The notes: generated from the sequence alone by a model not told the origin. A stretch of 24,446 nt of DNA from Mycobacterium sp. (GCA_028706695.1 JAQTVU010000005.1:1-24446); one strand, 5' to 3'; counted from the first letter of the stretch, positions 1 to 7,020 are shown. Made by a program: numbers and translations.

Positions 1-181
1 CCAGGCCCTGACAGATCTTGCGTTCATCCGCGGTCTGCGAGGCCGCAACCGCCTGCTGCGCATAGGCTCCCGCATACCGCAAGTTCTCCGCCCGCTGCCC
101 ACCGATATCAGCGACCCCGCTCAACAGCCCTTCCACCGCGGCACGCGCACACTGTGCGAACTGCGTGTTGTTTTGCCCCAT
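1..181 (-). CDS. Hypothetical protein, 3' end outside window
   Basis: A 60-codon open frame starts at an ATG and runs off the left edge, so only the N-terminus is visible. It begins MGQNNTQF and continues as an Ala/Gln-rich, probably helical sequence with two Cys residues (about 11 and 57) and the segment LLSGVADIGGQRAENLRYAG. The composition recalls small helical proteins found near ESX genes in mycobacteria, but there is no WxG motif in the visible part and I do not assign a family. It lies 46 bp downstream of the preceding minus-strand gene and is probably the last visible member of that run. Confidence 0.6.
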   Translation of the reverse strand, partial: MGQNNTQFAQCARAAVEGLLSGVADIGGQRAENLRYAGAYAQQAVAASQTADERKICQGL

Positions 182-227
182 CCGTGATTCCCCCCCCAGC
201 GTGTTGAATGTCAGTTATTCGCGTGCA

Positions 228-491
228 TCAGCGTGGATATACGGCCACGACGAAATGGCTTACCGGCTCCAGATAGACGTCGATCTCTTCACTCAGCGCA
301 TGCAGTAGGTCGTACTGGTAGGGCCACTGGAAAGGCCCTTCCTCCCAGGACACAATGAACGGCGCGGCGCTACCCTCGTGCGCGCCCGTGTACACCCGCG
401 GCTTGTTCGGTCCGTTGTGGCCGCCGAGCCTGTTGGCGACCGCGGCGGCGACCCGTTCAGCGCGTTGTTCCATGACGGTGCCGGCGCTCAC
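228..491 (-). CDS. Hypothetical protein, 87 aa
   Basis: The GTG start overlaps the stop codon of the upstream gene in a GTGA arrangement, which points to translational coupling. The sequence has a basic N-terminal helix (ERVAAAVANRLGGHNGPNKP) followed by an aromatic-rich part (FIVSWEEGPFQWPYQYDLL) and ends with VSHFVVAVYPR, which looks like a compact soluble fold. No known family is recognised. The phrase 'GPFQWPYQYDLLHAL' suggests a protein that contacts another protein of the same operon, but that is inference only. Confidence 0.7.
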   Translation of the reverse strand: MSAGTVMEQRAERVAAAVANRLGGHNGPNKPRVYTGAHEGSAAPFIVSWEEGPFQWPYQYDLLHALSEEIDVYLEPVSHFVVAVYPR

Positions 492-820
492 CCCGCGGCC
501 CGCCTCTCATGAGCACTTGGGTCACAGGTTCCGCTGGAGGCTACACCGTGTGGTGTGATCGGTAGGGCGACAACGGGTTCCCCGACTACCTCGGCCAGCC
601 GCGACAGCGCTGCCGCTTTGACCGCGGGCGGCAGTTCCACCTCGTCGAGGTGCGTGATCCGCCATCCCGCTTCGAACTCGACTGCCTGCAACACCTCGCG
701 GCGACCGGTCTGCTCGTCGACACAAAACGCGTATGCGTCACCGGCCTCGTCGAAAAACCCTCGCCGCGCCGTGATTCGCCAGCTTCCTACCGCTGTGTGC
801 GCGTCGCCGGGGATCATCAT
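488..820 (-). CDS. Hypothetical protein, 110 aa
   Basis: Translation starts at ATGATG overlapping the TGA of the gene upstream, and the stop overlaps the GTG of the gene downstream, so it sits in the middle of a tightly coupled operon. The protein looks beta-rich in its first two thirds (VGSWRITARRGFFDEAGDAY, then FEAGWRITHLDEVELPP), including two strands with the related pattern GSWRIT / AGWRIT. The C-terminal 25 residues look disordered. No signal peptide or membrane segment is visible. Family unknown. Confidence 0.7.
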   Translation of the reverse strand: MMIPGDAHTAVGSWRITARRGFFDEAGDAYAFCVDEQTGRREVLQAVEFEAGWRITHLDEVELPPAVKAAALSRLAEVVGEPVVALPITPHGVASSGTCDPSAHERRAAG

Positions 821-1014
821 CAGCCAGCCTCCCCAGTGAACGCGCGGCGGGCGGTCAGGATCTCACGGACCGCAGCCTCACCGGCGGCGACCTCTTCGAG
901 GCTGATCGGTGGAAATGAACTGGGCCGCATGACGTTTCCGAACAGCTCCTGGCACTCAGCGCACGGCAGCGTCGCCTCCGCGGTCACCGTCACGCAATTA
1001 GGGATGATGCACAC
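820..1014 (-). CDS. Small zinc-ribbon-like protein, 64 aa
   Basis: I place the start at a GTG preceded by a strong Shine-Dalgarno sequence (AGGAGG, 4 nt spacing). The same frame stays open much further upstream but there it overlaps another gene antisense to coding sense. The protein begins MCIIPNCVTV and contains a later CAEC motif, so four Cys (C-x4-C and C-x2-C) could bind one metal ion. The C-terminal half (SLEEVAAGEAAVREILTAR) is a predicted amphipathic helix. Its TGA overlaps the next ATG by one base plus two. Function unknown; a small metal-binding adaptor is possible. Confidence 0.65.
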   Translation of the reverse strand: MCIIPNCVTVTAEATLPCAECQELFGNVMRPSSFPPISLEEVAAGEAAVREILTARRAFTGEAG

Positions 1015-1033
1015 AACGCCTCCTGATCCCGGC

Positions 1034-1237
1034 TCAGCCGCCGACGTTGACAGGGCTGAGTCCCGTGCCTTTACCGACGACCCAGTGCATATACCAGTGC
1101 ACGCCCGCCCAGTCCGGCCATCCTCGCGTGAACGCGTCAACGGTTTCGGGCTCCAGTCGTGCTGCCGTGCCGGCATAGCCATGCCGCTCGAGCTTGGAGT
1201 ACTCCTCGGCCGTGATGACCGCTGTGGATCTGCTCAT
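1034..1237 (-). CDS. Hypothetical protein, 67 aa
   Basis: The start is set at an ATG with GGAAGG six bases upstream. An in-frame extension of 35 codons exists but has a low-quality N-terminus and no obvious ribosome site. The product begins MSRSTAVITAEEYSKLERHG and has a Trp-rich centre (GWPDWAGVHWYMHWVVGKG), suggesting a small folded protein with an aromatic core. It is 19 bp upstream of the zinc-ribbon-like gene and in the same operon orientation. No family recognised. Confidence 0.6.
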   Translation of the reverse strand: MSRSTAVITAEEYSKLERHGYAGTAARLEPETVDAFTRGWPDWAGVHWYMHWVVGKGTGLSPVNVGG

Positions 1238-1390
1238 GCCAAGCCTTCCGTGTAATGACACTTCGATGCTCACATGCGGTTCAGACACCGATTCGGAGGC
1301 GACGACGTGTCGAGCCTTTTTCTCGCCGCCGCCGCAGTTCAAAGGAGACGATCAACATTTGGACAGCCAGCCCGCGGCCGCGAGCAAGCG

Positions 1391-1471
1391 TCATCGGGCG
1401 GTATAGACGTCGCGGTAGCACTGCACAGGCCGGCTGCCGATCACCGCCGCCAGCTCGGCAGCCCGAGCCAT
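1391..1471 (-). CDS. Possible very small protein, 26 aa
   Basis: A short ATG frame (MARAAELAAVIGSRPVQCYR and six more residues) follows the stop of the preceding gene by 10 bp. The sequence is protein-like, but there is no clear ribosome site and the frame is open upstream inside the previous gene, so it could be the decayed tail of a longer protein. A further 37-codon frame starts at its ATGA stop overlap and looks less convincing. The stretch between about 1240 and 1390 holds nothing else I can support. Confidence 0.25.
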   Translation of the reverse strand: MARAAELAAVIGSRPVQCYRDVYTAR

Positions 1472-1481
1472 GGTGTCGGGA

Positions 1482-1667
1482 TCACTTGCGGTACGACGGC
1501 AGCAGAGCTGCTTTGACGACCGCGCGCGGGACAGCCGCCGTCTTGAACATGCTCGCGTTGTCCCGGTTCGGATGCTCGTGACCGCATTCAGCGATGATCG
1601 TGCCGGCGTGGTCCCTCAGCACGCCGACCCAGGCGCCGCTGCGGTCACTGAACCCGATACTCGACAT
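1482..1667 (-). CDS. Hypothetical protein, 61 aa
   Basis: This ATG frame encodes MSSIGFSDRSGAWVGVLRDH followed by AGTIIAECGHEHPNR. It starts 22 bp after the stop of the upstream 47-aa gene. The ribosome site is weak (CAGGGG about 13 nt upstream), so coupling to the upstream gene is likely. The pattern GAWVGVLRDHAGTIIAECGHEHPNRDNAS with a C-G-H-E-H cluster is suggestive of a small beta-sheet protein with a metal-ligand or catalytic-looking cluster, but no family is recognised. Confidence 0.55.
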   Translation of the reverse strand: MSSIGFSDRSGAWVGVLRDHAGTIIAECGHEHPNRDNASMFKTAAVPRAVVKAALLPSYRK

Positions 1668-1689
1668 GCGCGCCGCCGCGCCCCTGGCC

Positions 1690-1833
1690 TCAGCTGTCGT
1701 CGCCCGAAGACGCCTGCTCGCTACCGGCGTCGCGACGGTCGAACGCCGCGAACATATCGTTGAGCACCTGGCCGAACTCCTCACCGTCTCGAGCATCATC
1801 GAGCCGCTCGACGAACGTCTTCCGTTGTCCCAT
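1690..1833 (-). CDS. Small acidic hypothetical protein, 47 aa
   Basis: Too short for many gene callers. The ATG is preceded by AGGGGAG at a good distance. The product starts MGQRKTFVERLDDARDGEEF and continues GQVLNDMFAAFDRRD, a predicted amphipathic helix pair, with a polar Ser/Asp tail. It is the first gene of the left-end minus-strand run, directly facing the divergent SseB-like gene, so its promoter should lie in 1834-2100. Confidence 0.5.
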   Translation of the reverse strand: MGQRKTFVERLDDARDGEEFGQVLNDMFAAFDRRDAGSEQASSGDDS

Positions 1834-2100
1834 TTCGTCTCCCCTGGGGCGCTGTTGATCTCACCTCCATCCTGCGGCCGCTGACGCCGACGATGACCGA
1901 CGTCGCGTGTGTCGCGCAGACTTTCTCGCAGCATGATCGAACAGGCAGGAATCCACCGCCGCCGACCAACCCGAAGTGGGATCGCGCCGCCGACTCGCAA
2001 CTCCCTGGTTGCACTCCCGCCCCAACGCCCCAGACGCCGCGTCCCGCTCCAAACGCCACACTGAACGCAGACGGCCAGCACACGACCAAGGAATCTGACG
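1834..2100. other. Divergent intergenic region, no gene
   Basis: About 270 bp separate the minus-strand small-gene run from the plus-strand SseB-like gene. Open frames cross it on both strands, but their translations are Arg/Pro-rich and lack ribosome sites, so I see no gene. It should contain both promoters. The only symmetry noted is a short GCAAC/GTTGC inverted repeat near 2008-2023, too weak to call an operator. The ribosome site of the downstream gene (AAGGA) lies just before 2101. Confidence 0.4.
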
Positions 2101-2868
2101 ATGACCCAAAAACAGCGACTTGTCGACAACCTCACCGTTCGGCAAGCAGTCGGCGAATTCGGTCGCACACCCGAACAGCGCACCGCCCTGAATGTGCTGC
2201 GAGCCTGCATGTATGGAGAGCTACTATTCGACACCACCGGCTCAACGGCGTTCACTGACCGGCCCTTCGAGCACGGATCTGTGTTGCAAATCCGCAGAGG
2301 GAATGGCCCCGGCGGCCAGCCAGCGCTGTTCGCCTTCACCAGGCACGAAGAGATCGCCCGGCTTTACCCGCCCGGGGCCCGCACGCAGTCGATGGTCACG
2401 CCGGCCACCGGCGCCCTCGGACTCGCCCGCCACGAGGGTGCCGGCTGGCTCTACATCGACCCGGCCGGGCCCACCTGCGCCCTCGCAGCCGCCGAGATCG
2501 ACTTTGCCCTGCGCAATCCCAACAACGAGGACCTCAAAGCAGCTCTGGCAGACAATGCCGCCGGCCGCGCCGACCGGCGCGCGATCATCCATCTGCTCCA
2601 CCAAGATGGTCCGCTGTTACTGGGCGCTGACGACTCAAGACCGGGAGAGGCGATCGCGCGCACGGTCACTCATCCCGACGGGACGCGGAGCCTTTTCGCC
2701 TTCACCAGCGGCCCAGAAGTCCTCGCCTTCAATCCGGCCGACGCAGCCGCCGCAATGACAACATCACAGGTCCTTGCGATGCTTCGCGACGGGGCATACA
2801 GCGAACTGATCCTCAACCCGGCTGGGCCGTACGTGCAGCTCACCGCAGCCGAAATCTTCGCCGCTTGA
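2101..2868 (+). CDS. Tandem SseB-domain protein
   Basis: A 255-aa soluble protein made of two similar halves. Each half carries the pattern seen in the SseB N-terminal domain family: a strand ending in ALFAFTRHEEIARLYP (first half, about residues 75-90) or SLFAFTSGPEVLAFNP (second half, about 197-212), followed by a helix and a terminal G-W/Y-x-x-L-x-I-[DN]-P-A-G-P segment (GWLYIDPAGP and SELILNPAGP). In enterobacteria SseB is linked to stress and type III secretion chaperoning; in actinobacteria such domains occur in many proteins of unknown role, including ESX-linked ones. AAGGA precedes the ATG. The last 105 bp overlap the convergent ATPase gene. Confidence 0.75.
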   Translation: MTQKQRLVDNLTVRQAVGEFGRTPEQRTALNVLRACMYGELLFDTTGSTAFTDRPFEHGSVLQIRRGNGPGGQPALFAFTRHEEIARLYPPGARTQSMVTPATGALGLARHEGAGWLYIDPAGPTCALAAAEIDFALRNPNNEDLKAALADNAAGRADRRAIIHLLHQDGPLLLGADDSRPGEAIARTVTHPDGTRSLFAFTSGPEVLAFNPADAAAAMTTSQVLAMLRDGAYSELILNPAGPYVQLTAAEIFAA

Positions 2869-4584
2869 TCCTGTGAGGTGGCTGGAGATCCGCAGTGCGC
2901 CTCGGCCGTCGGCGAGTCCGAGGGTGCGTAGCCGGGAGAGGCTGTTGCGGAATCCGCCGGAGGTGGCGCTGTATCCGGTCTGGTGGGCGATCTCGTCGAC
3001 GGGGACTGCACGGCGTGGGTGGGTGGCGAGGTAGTCCAGGATCATCCGTTCGGCTTTGCCGAGTTGTGTTCCCCACCAGTTGATTAGCTCTGGACCTTGC
3101 TGCGGGAGTGGTTCCCAGGCGCCGAGGGCGGCTGTTCCGTTTTCGGTGATGGTGACTTCACCGCGGCCGGTGATGAGGCCTGCGGTGCGCAGTTTGGACA
3201 GCGAGTTGCGGAATCCGCCGCTTTTGTGGCTGCGGCGGGTGAGTAGTGCGACTTGGGTGGTGGTCCGGGTGCCGTGCTGGGCCAGCACGGTAAGGATTTC
3301 ACGCTCAGCCTTGCCCAGCGGCGCCGGGAGGTCTGAGGAACCGGTCGCCTGTGTCGGCGGGTTGGGTTGCGCCCTCGTGTCAGTAGCCGCCAGCGGGGCG
3401 GCAGCGGTTTTCGCCCGTGGAATGGCTCGCGGCGCGGTGGGTTTGGTGGCGTGTGAGAGAGCTGCCGATAGATCGGTTGCTGCGGCGAGTAACTCGCCGC
3501 CGAGTGCGCTTAGGCGGGCGACTGTGTCGTTGAGGCGGGAGATCTGCTCGTCGCTGAGCACGGGCACTTCCACGCGCACCGTCTGCGGTGGTCGGTTCTG
3601 TGCTGCGGCGAGCTGTTGCTCGAGTTCCCGGACACGGGCTTTCAGGCCCGCTGAGGAGCCGGTGGCGGGCTGTTCTGGCCCGCTTAAGCGTTCATGGATT
3701 TCTGCGACGTCGACGTGTGCCCATTCGGTGGGCACGATCCGGCGGGCCCCTGCCTTGGGGGTTGAGCTTGAGTCGAAGGTGCTGCGCCGGTGCACCTGTA
3801 TCCGCTGGGTGACGCCGAGCCACTCCGGTGACCAGACCCAGGCCTGGCCGACAGGAAGTGCCGGCAGTGATCCTTTCAGGAGCCGCGCCTGTTCGGGGTC
3901 GGAGTGGGCGCTGATCCAGTCGTCGACAGCGGCGATGTCTTGAGGTGCGGTCAAACCGAGCACGATCAGCGAATCCACCTGGGACAGCACTGATTTCGAC
4001 AGCGCAGCCGGACGTTGGCTGATCATAGTGACGCCCAGTCCGCGGATGCGTCCGCGCCGCACAATGTCCTCAGCCGCGCCGAGTAGGCGCTCAACCCCGG
4101 AATAGGCTCGCTGCGGGGCGAATTCGTCAGCTTCGTCGATGACGACGTGGTGGGCCTGGCGATTTCGTTGGTACAGAGTTTCGAGGAAGTCGGTGGCGAA
4201 GTGGCGGCGTTCGTTCTTGCGTAGCACCGACAAGTCCAAGACTGCGGGGAACCGTCGCTCCACGAGGATCTCCGCGATGCGGCCGCCCATGTTCGCCGCC
4301 AGGGGGGCGTCGCCGTGTTCACCACCGAAGATCACGACCGGCAGGCCCGGGGCTTTGCCGTCTGCGGATGATCGCAGCCCGTACCAGGCGCCCGTCGGAT
4401 CGAGCACCGTGGTGGGCACACCTGCGCGGATCAGCCCTTCGGTGAGGACCGCCGCGGTGTGGGTCTTGCCGCGCCCTTTTTTGCCCAGAATTCCGAACGT
4501 CAAGGTCGCAGCGTCCAGAGGCAGGGTGAAGTCGTCAGCGATCGGGATCGCTGCCGCGCTGGCGGTGATCGTCGCATCGACCAT
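2764..4584 (-). CDS. HerA/DUF87-type ATPase with two winged-helix repeats
   Basis: A 606-aa P-loop ATPase. Walker A is GKKGRGKT (about residues 34-41), Walker B is HVVIDEADEF (about 146-155), and TMISQRP is a sensor-like segment typical of the HerA/FtsK group. A Gln-rich coiled region follows (about 310-370), then two C-terminal winged-helix repeats, each starting LGKAER and carrying SGGFRNSLS-[KR]-LRT. Homologues move or process DNA, or act in plasmid transfer and defence. The start is the ATG; an in-frame TTG eight codons earlier has no better ribosome site. The last 35 residues (after LRISSHLTG) are read antisense to the SseB-like gene and look unlike the repeat fold, which suggests the original stop was lost. 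Confidence 0.8.
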   Translation of the reverse strand: MVDATITASAAAIPIADDFTLPLDAATLTFGILGKKGRGKTHTAAVLTEGLIRAGVPTTVLDPTGAWYGLRSSADGKAPGLPVVIFGGEHGDAPLAANMGGRIAEILVERRFPAVLDLSVLRKNERRHFATDFLETLYQRNRQAHHVVIDEADEFAPQRAYSGVERLLGAAEDIVRRGRIRGLGVTMISQRPAALSKSVLSQVDSLIVLGLTAPQDIAAVDDWISAHSDPEQARLLKGSLPALPVGQAWVWSPEWLGVTQRIQVHRRSTFDSSSTPKAGARRIVPTEWAHVDVAEIHERLSGPEQPATGSSAGLKARVRELEQQLAAAQNRPPQTVRVEVPVLSDEQISRLNDTVARLSALGGELLAAATDLSAALSHATKPTAPRAIPRAKTAAAPLAATDTRAQPNPPTQATGSSDLPAPLGKAEREILTVLAQHGTRTTTQVALLTRRSHKSGGFRNSLSKLRTAGLITGRGEVTITENGTAALGAWEPLPQQGPELINWWGTQLGKAERMILDYLATHPRRAVPVDEIAHQTGYSATSGGFRNSLSRLRTLGLADGRGALRISSHLTGSSGEDFGCGELHVRPSRVEDQFAVCPVAKHRKDL

Positions 4585-4764
4585 AATGCGCCTATTGCTG
4601 CTGGTCAATAACTTATACCGGCTCCAGTATCGCAGGCCGAGAGCGTGTGTCAGCGATGCCGCGGGCGAACCCGGCCATCATTTCGTCCCAGGCTGATCAT
4701 GCGCGGCGCCGCCCCTTGAGCCGGTGCGGAAAGACGAATTGCGGATCACGGGATGGGCCATGGT

Positions 4765-5121
4765 TCAGAATTGCGGAAGCGGAACGTCCGGGCAGTAGAA
4801 GTCGATCGCGTTGTCGAGGAACGAGACCTCTACCGATTTGTCGACCATGCCGTGGTCGCGGCCGATGACGAACGCGAGCGCTGGCGCGTTCCTCGCATCG
4901 TTTCTCATGCCCGCGCACACACGCTTGGCCTCGCTGATCTGGTTCGCCGGTGACGAGAAGTACTGCGCCAGACCATTGGCCTGCATAGCCTGTAGAAACT
5001 CGTCGTCGGGAGGATCGGCGCGCGCGCAGACCGCGTTGAGCATGCACACCGCGCCCGCCGCGGCGGCCGCCAGTGCACCGCTCATCATCTCGCGGGCGCG
5101 GCGTTGCCGACCGGTTGCCAT
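4765..5121 (-). CDS. DUF732-family exported protein
   Basis: The 118-aa product has a basic N-terminus, a hydrophobic Ala-rich stretch (SGALAAAAAGAVCMLNAVCA) and then ADPPDDEFLQAMQANGLAQY, the hallmark of the mycobacterial DUF732 family: a small secreted helical domain with two conserved Cys (here in KRVCAGM and DFYCPDV) that probably pair. The likely signal-peptidase site is near residue 35. A strong ribosome site (AGGAGG, 10 nt spacing) precedes the ATG. DUF732 proteins are abundant in mycobacteria and have no established function. The 180 bp between this gene and the ATPase start hold nothing I can support. Confidence 0.85.
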   Translation of the reverse strand: MATGRQRRAREMMSGALAAAAAGAVCMLNAVCARADPPDDEFLQAMQANGLAQYFSSPANQISEAKRVCAGMRNDARNAPALAFVIGRDHGMVDKSVEVSFLDNAIDFYCPDVPLPQF

Positions 5122-5226
5122 CAGGACCGTCCTCCTTCATTCATCTCCAGTAGCACCATCGTCGCTCAAACAGCGGCCAGGGCCCGGAGTCAGGATGCGA
5201 AAAAACAGAGGAATCGTGCCGCAGCA

Positions 5227-5450
5227 CGTGAATCGAGGATCCGGGTGATCCGCCGCCGCGCAGCGCCCTGGGCGCCGACATCTCGTCGTTCGACGAGTAC
5301 ACGGCTCTCCCGCCACCAAATGATGCCTCCGCGCAGGACATCGTCGCGGTGAAAAGACTCCGTCGACTCGTCGCCAGTTTCGAGGACGCTGCCACCGTCA
5401 TGAAGGCCGAGCGGCAGACGCGTTACCGCCTCCGAAAACTGGGCCAATAG
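5227..5450 (+). pseudogene. Decayed 5' copy of the gene at 11124
   Basis: This stretch matches the first part of the 350-aa gene at 11124 base for base over long runs, including its ribosome site and GTG start (CGTGAATCGAGGA, then GTGATCCGCCGCCGC). After codon 10 a net deletion of about 55 bp relative to the intact copy breaks the frame. Beyond it the coding frame persists with conservative changes (SSFDEYTALPPPNDAS versus SFDEYRTPPPPNAS; VKRLRRLVASFEDAATVMKA versus AKRLQRLIASFEDAAAVMRA) until unrelated sequence and a TAG. The protein-level similarity implies it was once translated. No intact start remains in the surviving frame. The flanks 5122-5226 and 5451-5531 hold no gene I can support. 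Confidence 0.85.
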
Positions 5451-5531
5451 CACGGATTGCATTGCGGGACACTAGGTTGAGCGTCCATTCCGATCCGCCT
5501 GTCCGGAATCAGGAGTCCAGTAAAGGTGCCG

Positions 5532-5807
5532 TTACGTGGAGTCGTGAGCCCGCTTCAAATCGGTGCGGGCACCCTGGCCGGGTCGCTGCCAGTTGTCGAC
5601 GGTGGCCGGCAGCCAGCCAGGGTGACTATGGACGTCGCCCTCGGGCATGTTGCCGTCTGGATCGTCAGTGAGTTCGCCGTCAGGGGCGGGCAGACGCCCT
5701 TCGTGGCGATAGCGCAGCACGGTTCCATACGACAGCCCGCTGCGCCGGGCGAATCCGCGCAGGGAGAGCAGCCTGATCACAACGGTGGACTTTACAATGC
5801 TCGACAT
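5532..5807 (-). CDS. Excisionase/AlpA-like HTH protein
   Basis: A 91-aa product starting MSSIVKSTVVIRLLSLRGFA. The segment GFARRSGLSYGTVLRYRHEGRLPAPDG is a MerR/excisionase-type helix-turn-helix with the usual wing, and the tail GWLPATVDNWQRPGQGART is typical of phage and plasmid excisionase-like proteins in actinobacteria. It should bind DNA as a recombination directionality factor or local repressor. The frame stays open upstream, but the promoter elements place transcription start just before this ATG. Three TTACAAT elements overlap its start, consistent with autoregulation. No integrase is in the window, so the partner is missing or elsewhere. Confidence 0.75.
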   Translation of the reverse strand: MSSIVKSTVVIRLLSLRGFARRSGLSYGTVLRYRHEGRLPAPDGELTDDPDGNMPEGDVHSHPGWLPATVDNWQRPGQGARTDLKRAHDST

Positions 5808-5826
5808 TACAATCGACTCATTGTAA
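5792..5826 (-). promoter_or_regulatory. Promoter and operator of the excisionase-like gene
   Basis: TTACAATG at 5792-5799 and its reverse complement CATTGTAA at 5819-5826 form an inverted repeat; a further TTACAAT at 5807-5813 is a direct repeat spaced 15 bp. On the minus strand, TACAAT (5825-5820) is a good -10 hexamer lying 12 nt before the ATG, giving a leader of only about six bases. Overlap of the repeat with both -10 and start codon suggests repression by the encoded HTH protein. Confidence 0.55.
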
Positions 5827-5951
5827 GGTGTACTTCCGGACCTCGAGAATGCGCAACACGATGTCGGCCCCACGAGAGACAATCGCAGACGAAAGTCGAA
5901 GGTGGACACCGATGACACAACCCACCCGAAACCGAGGCCGGTGATAACGCA

Positions 5952-6038
5952 GTGAGCACCTGCCCCGTTTACGCCCGCGAGACCTCACGGATGCTGCACA
6001 CCGCCGCCGCAGGCAGCTACGACGTTGCGGTCGAGTAG
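5952..6038 (+). CDS. Possible small protein, 28 aa
   Basis: A GTG frame encoding MSTCPVYARETSRMLHTAAA plus eight more residues, ending 18 bp before the next gene. The sequence is plausible for a small leader or regulatory peptide, but the ribosome site is poor. It would be the first gene of the long plus-strand series. A ten-codon ATG frame just upstream (5912) is not convincing. Confidence 0.3.
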   Translation: MSTCPVYARETSRMLHTAAAGSYDVAVE

Positions 6039-6056
6039 ATCAAAAAGGGCGACAAC

Positions 6057-6428
6057 GTGACTGATTTCCTATCTTCGTCGTCGGCGGCTATTGATGGCGG
6101 CCTACCGTTGAGCGCACATAGCGTGGCGGTGTTTCGGGCGTGCCAGCACGACGCGGGTATCGGCTACAGCGCGACGATAGAAGCCAAAGGCCGGGCCGCT
6201 GTGGCTGCATTGTTGACCGGGCTGGCTCGCGATGGCCTAGTCGACGTCCATTGTCGTCGAGACGATTTCGCAGTGTTGGACATTGTTGATAATCAGGGAA
6301 CACCGCTCGCCGATCGGGGCATTCGGACATCTACCGCATTCGAGCGGATTCGGGACGCGCTGCGGCTGCGCGTGACGTGTTCTGATTGCGACGAATGCGA
6401 CCCACACCGGCGGATGGCCGACCGGTGA
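6057..6428 (+). CDS. Hypothetical protein, 123 aa
   Basis: GTG start with AAGGGCG at suitable distance. The central part (IEAKGRAAVAALLTGLARDGLVDVHCRRDDFAVLDIVDNQGTP split here as a helix followed by a beta pair) looks like a small alpha/beta domain, and the C-terminus has the Cys/His cluster CSDCDECDPH, which could bind zinc. No family is recognised. It lies upstream of the 104-aa gene by 21 bp and reads as part of the same phage-like operon. Confidence 0.65.
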   Translation: MTDFLSSSSAAIDGGLPLSAHSVAVFRACQHDAGIGYSATIEAKGRAAVAALLTGLARDGLVDVHCRRDDFAVLDIVDNQGTPLADRGIRTSTAFERIRDALRLRVTCSDCDECDPHRRMADR

Positions 6429-6449
6429 AGGTATCGAGAGGAGATCAGG

Positions 6450-6764
6450 ATGGGATGGGACTCGATTCCTGGCACCGAGACTGGGGCTCAACCGCGGCTG
6501 TCGATTACGGCCGCTCTTCAACAGGAGTATCCGAATGCGGTGGCCATCGACGCGAGCGTGGCGAAGGGACGCGCCTACCTGGCCGTCCGATGCGACGACG
6601 GCGAAGTCCGGCCGATCTATTTGCTTCTCGATCGAAAAGGCTTCAAGAGTGAGACTGATCCGCTTGACGATCCGGTATGGGCCAAGGATTTACCGCTCGA
6701 TGAATCGCCCATGCGTTGGCCCCAGAAAGTGGCGCAAGCGCTCACCACCTGGGAATGGAAATAA
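6450..6764 (+). CDS. Hypothetical protein, 104 aa
   Basis: The ATG has a strong ribosome site (GAGAGGAGATCAGG). The product begins MGWDSIPGTETGAQPR; the opening MGW is common in actinophage small proteins. The middle (VAIDASVAKGRAYLAVRCDD, then VRPIYLLLDRKG) is beta-rich, and the end is aromatic (ALTTWEWK). No catalytic motif is evident. Function unknown; probably soluble. Confidence 0.75.
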   Translation: MGWDSIPGTETGAQPRLSITAALQQEYPNAVAIDASVAKGRAYLAVRCDDGEVRPIYLLLDRKGFKSETDPLDDPVWAKDLPLDESPMRWPQKVAQALTTWEWK

Positions 6765-6837
6765 GTCCGGATTAGGTAACCAACTGTCTGCATAACGTAC
6801 GCCATCAATGTCAGACCCCTGGAGAAGGATTCCTGAT

Positions 6838-7020
6838 ATGGACGACAACGTATTTGATCTGACCGCTAGGCGCGCCGATCCAGAAATTGAGGGCCGCCGA
6901 GATCGCTGGCTCCGCTACGCGGCGTGGGCTTTGTTCGTCGTCGTGGTCACCGCGGTTTTGGTTGGGTTCGCGGCGGCACCGACGATGTTCACAGCAGTAC
7001 TAAATGGGCTAGCACAGTGA
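6838..7020 (+). CDS. Small single-span membrane protein, 60 aa
   Basis: I choose the ATG with GGAGAAGG nine bases upstream over an earlier in-frame ATG (6808) that has no ribosome site. An acidic/basic N-terminal tail (DDNVFDLTARRADPEIEGRR) is followed by one transmembrane helix (WALFVVVVTAVLVGFAAAP). With the charge pattern seen, the N-terminus should be cytoplasmic. The stop overlaps the next GTG (GTGA). A holin- or anchor-like role is possible but not shown. Confidence 0.65.
   Translation: MDDNVFDLTARRADPEIEGRRDRWLRYAAWALFVVVVTAVLVGFAAAPTMFTAVLNGLAQ

Noticed and set aside
1482..2339. 285-codon minus-strand frame crossing the intergenic region and the SseB-like gene
   Set aside because: Only its last 61 codons look like protein; upstream it is Arg/Ser-rich and antisense to a convincing gene, and a better small gene (1690-1833) lies in another frame.
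3056..3943. 295-codon plus-strand frame opposite the ATPase
   Set aside because: Shadow of the ATPase coding frame; translation is Ser/Arg/Cys-rich and the minus-strand frame has intact Walker motifs.
5480..5515. ATTCCG/CGGAAT inverted repeat as a terminator
   Set aside because: Short arms, no following T-run and no convincing gene end directly upstream.
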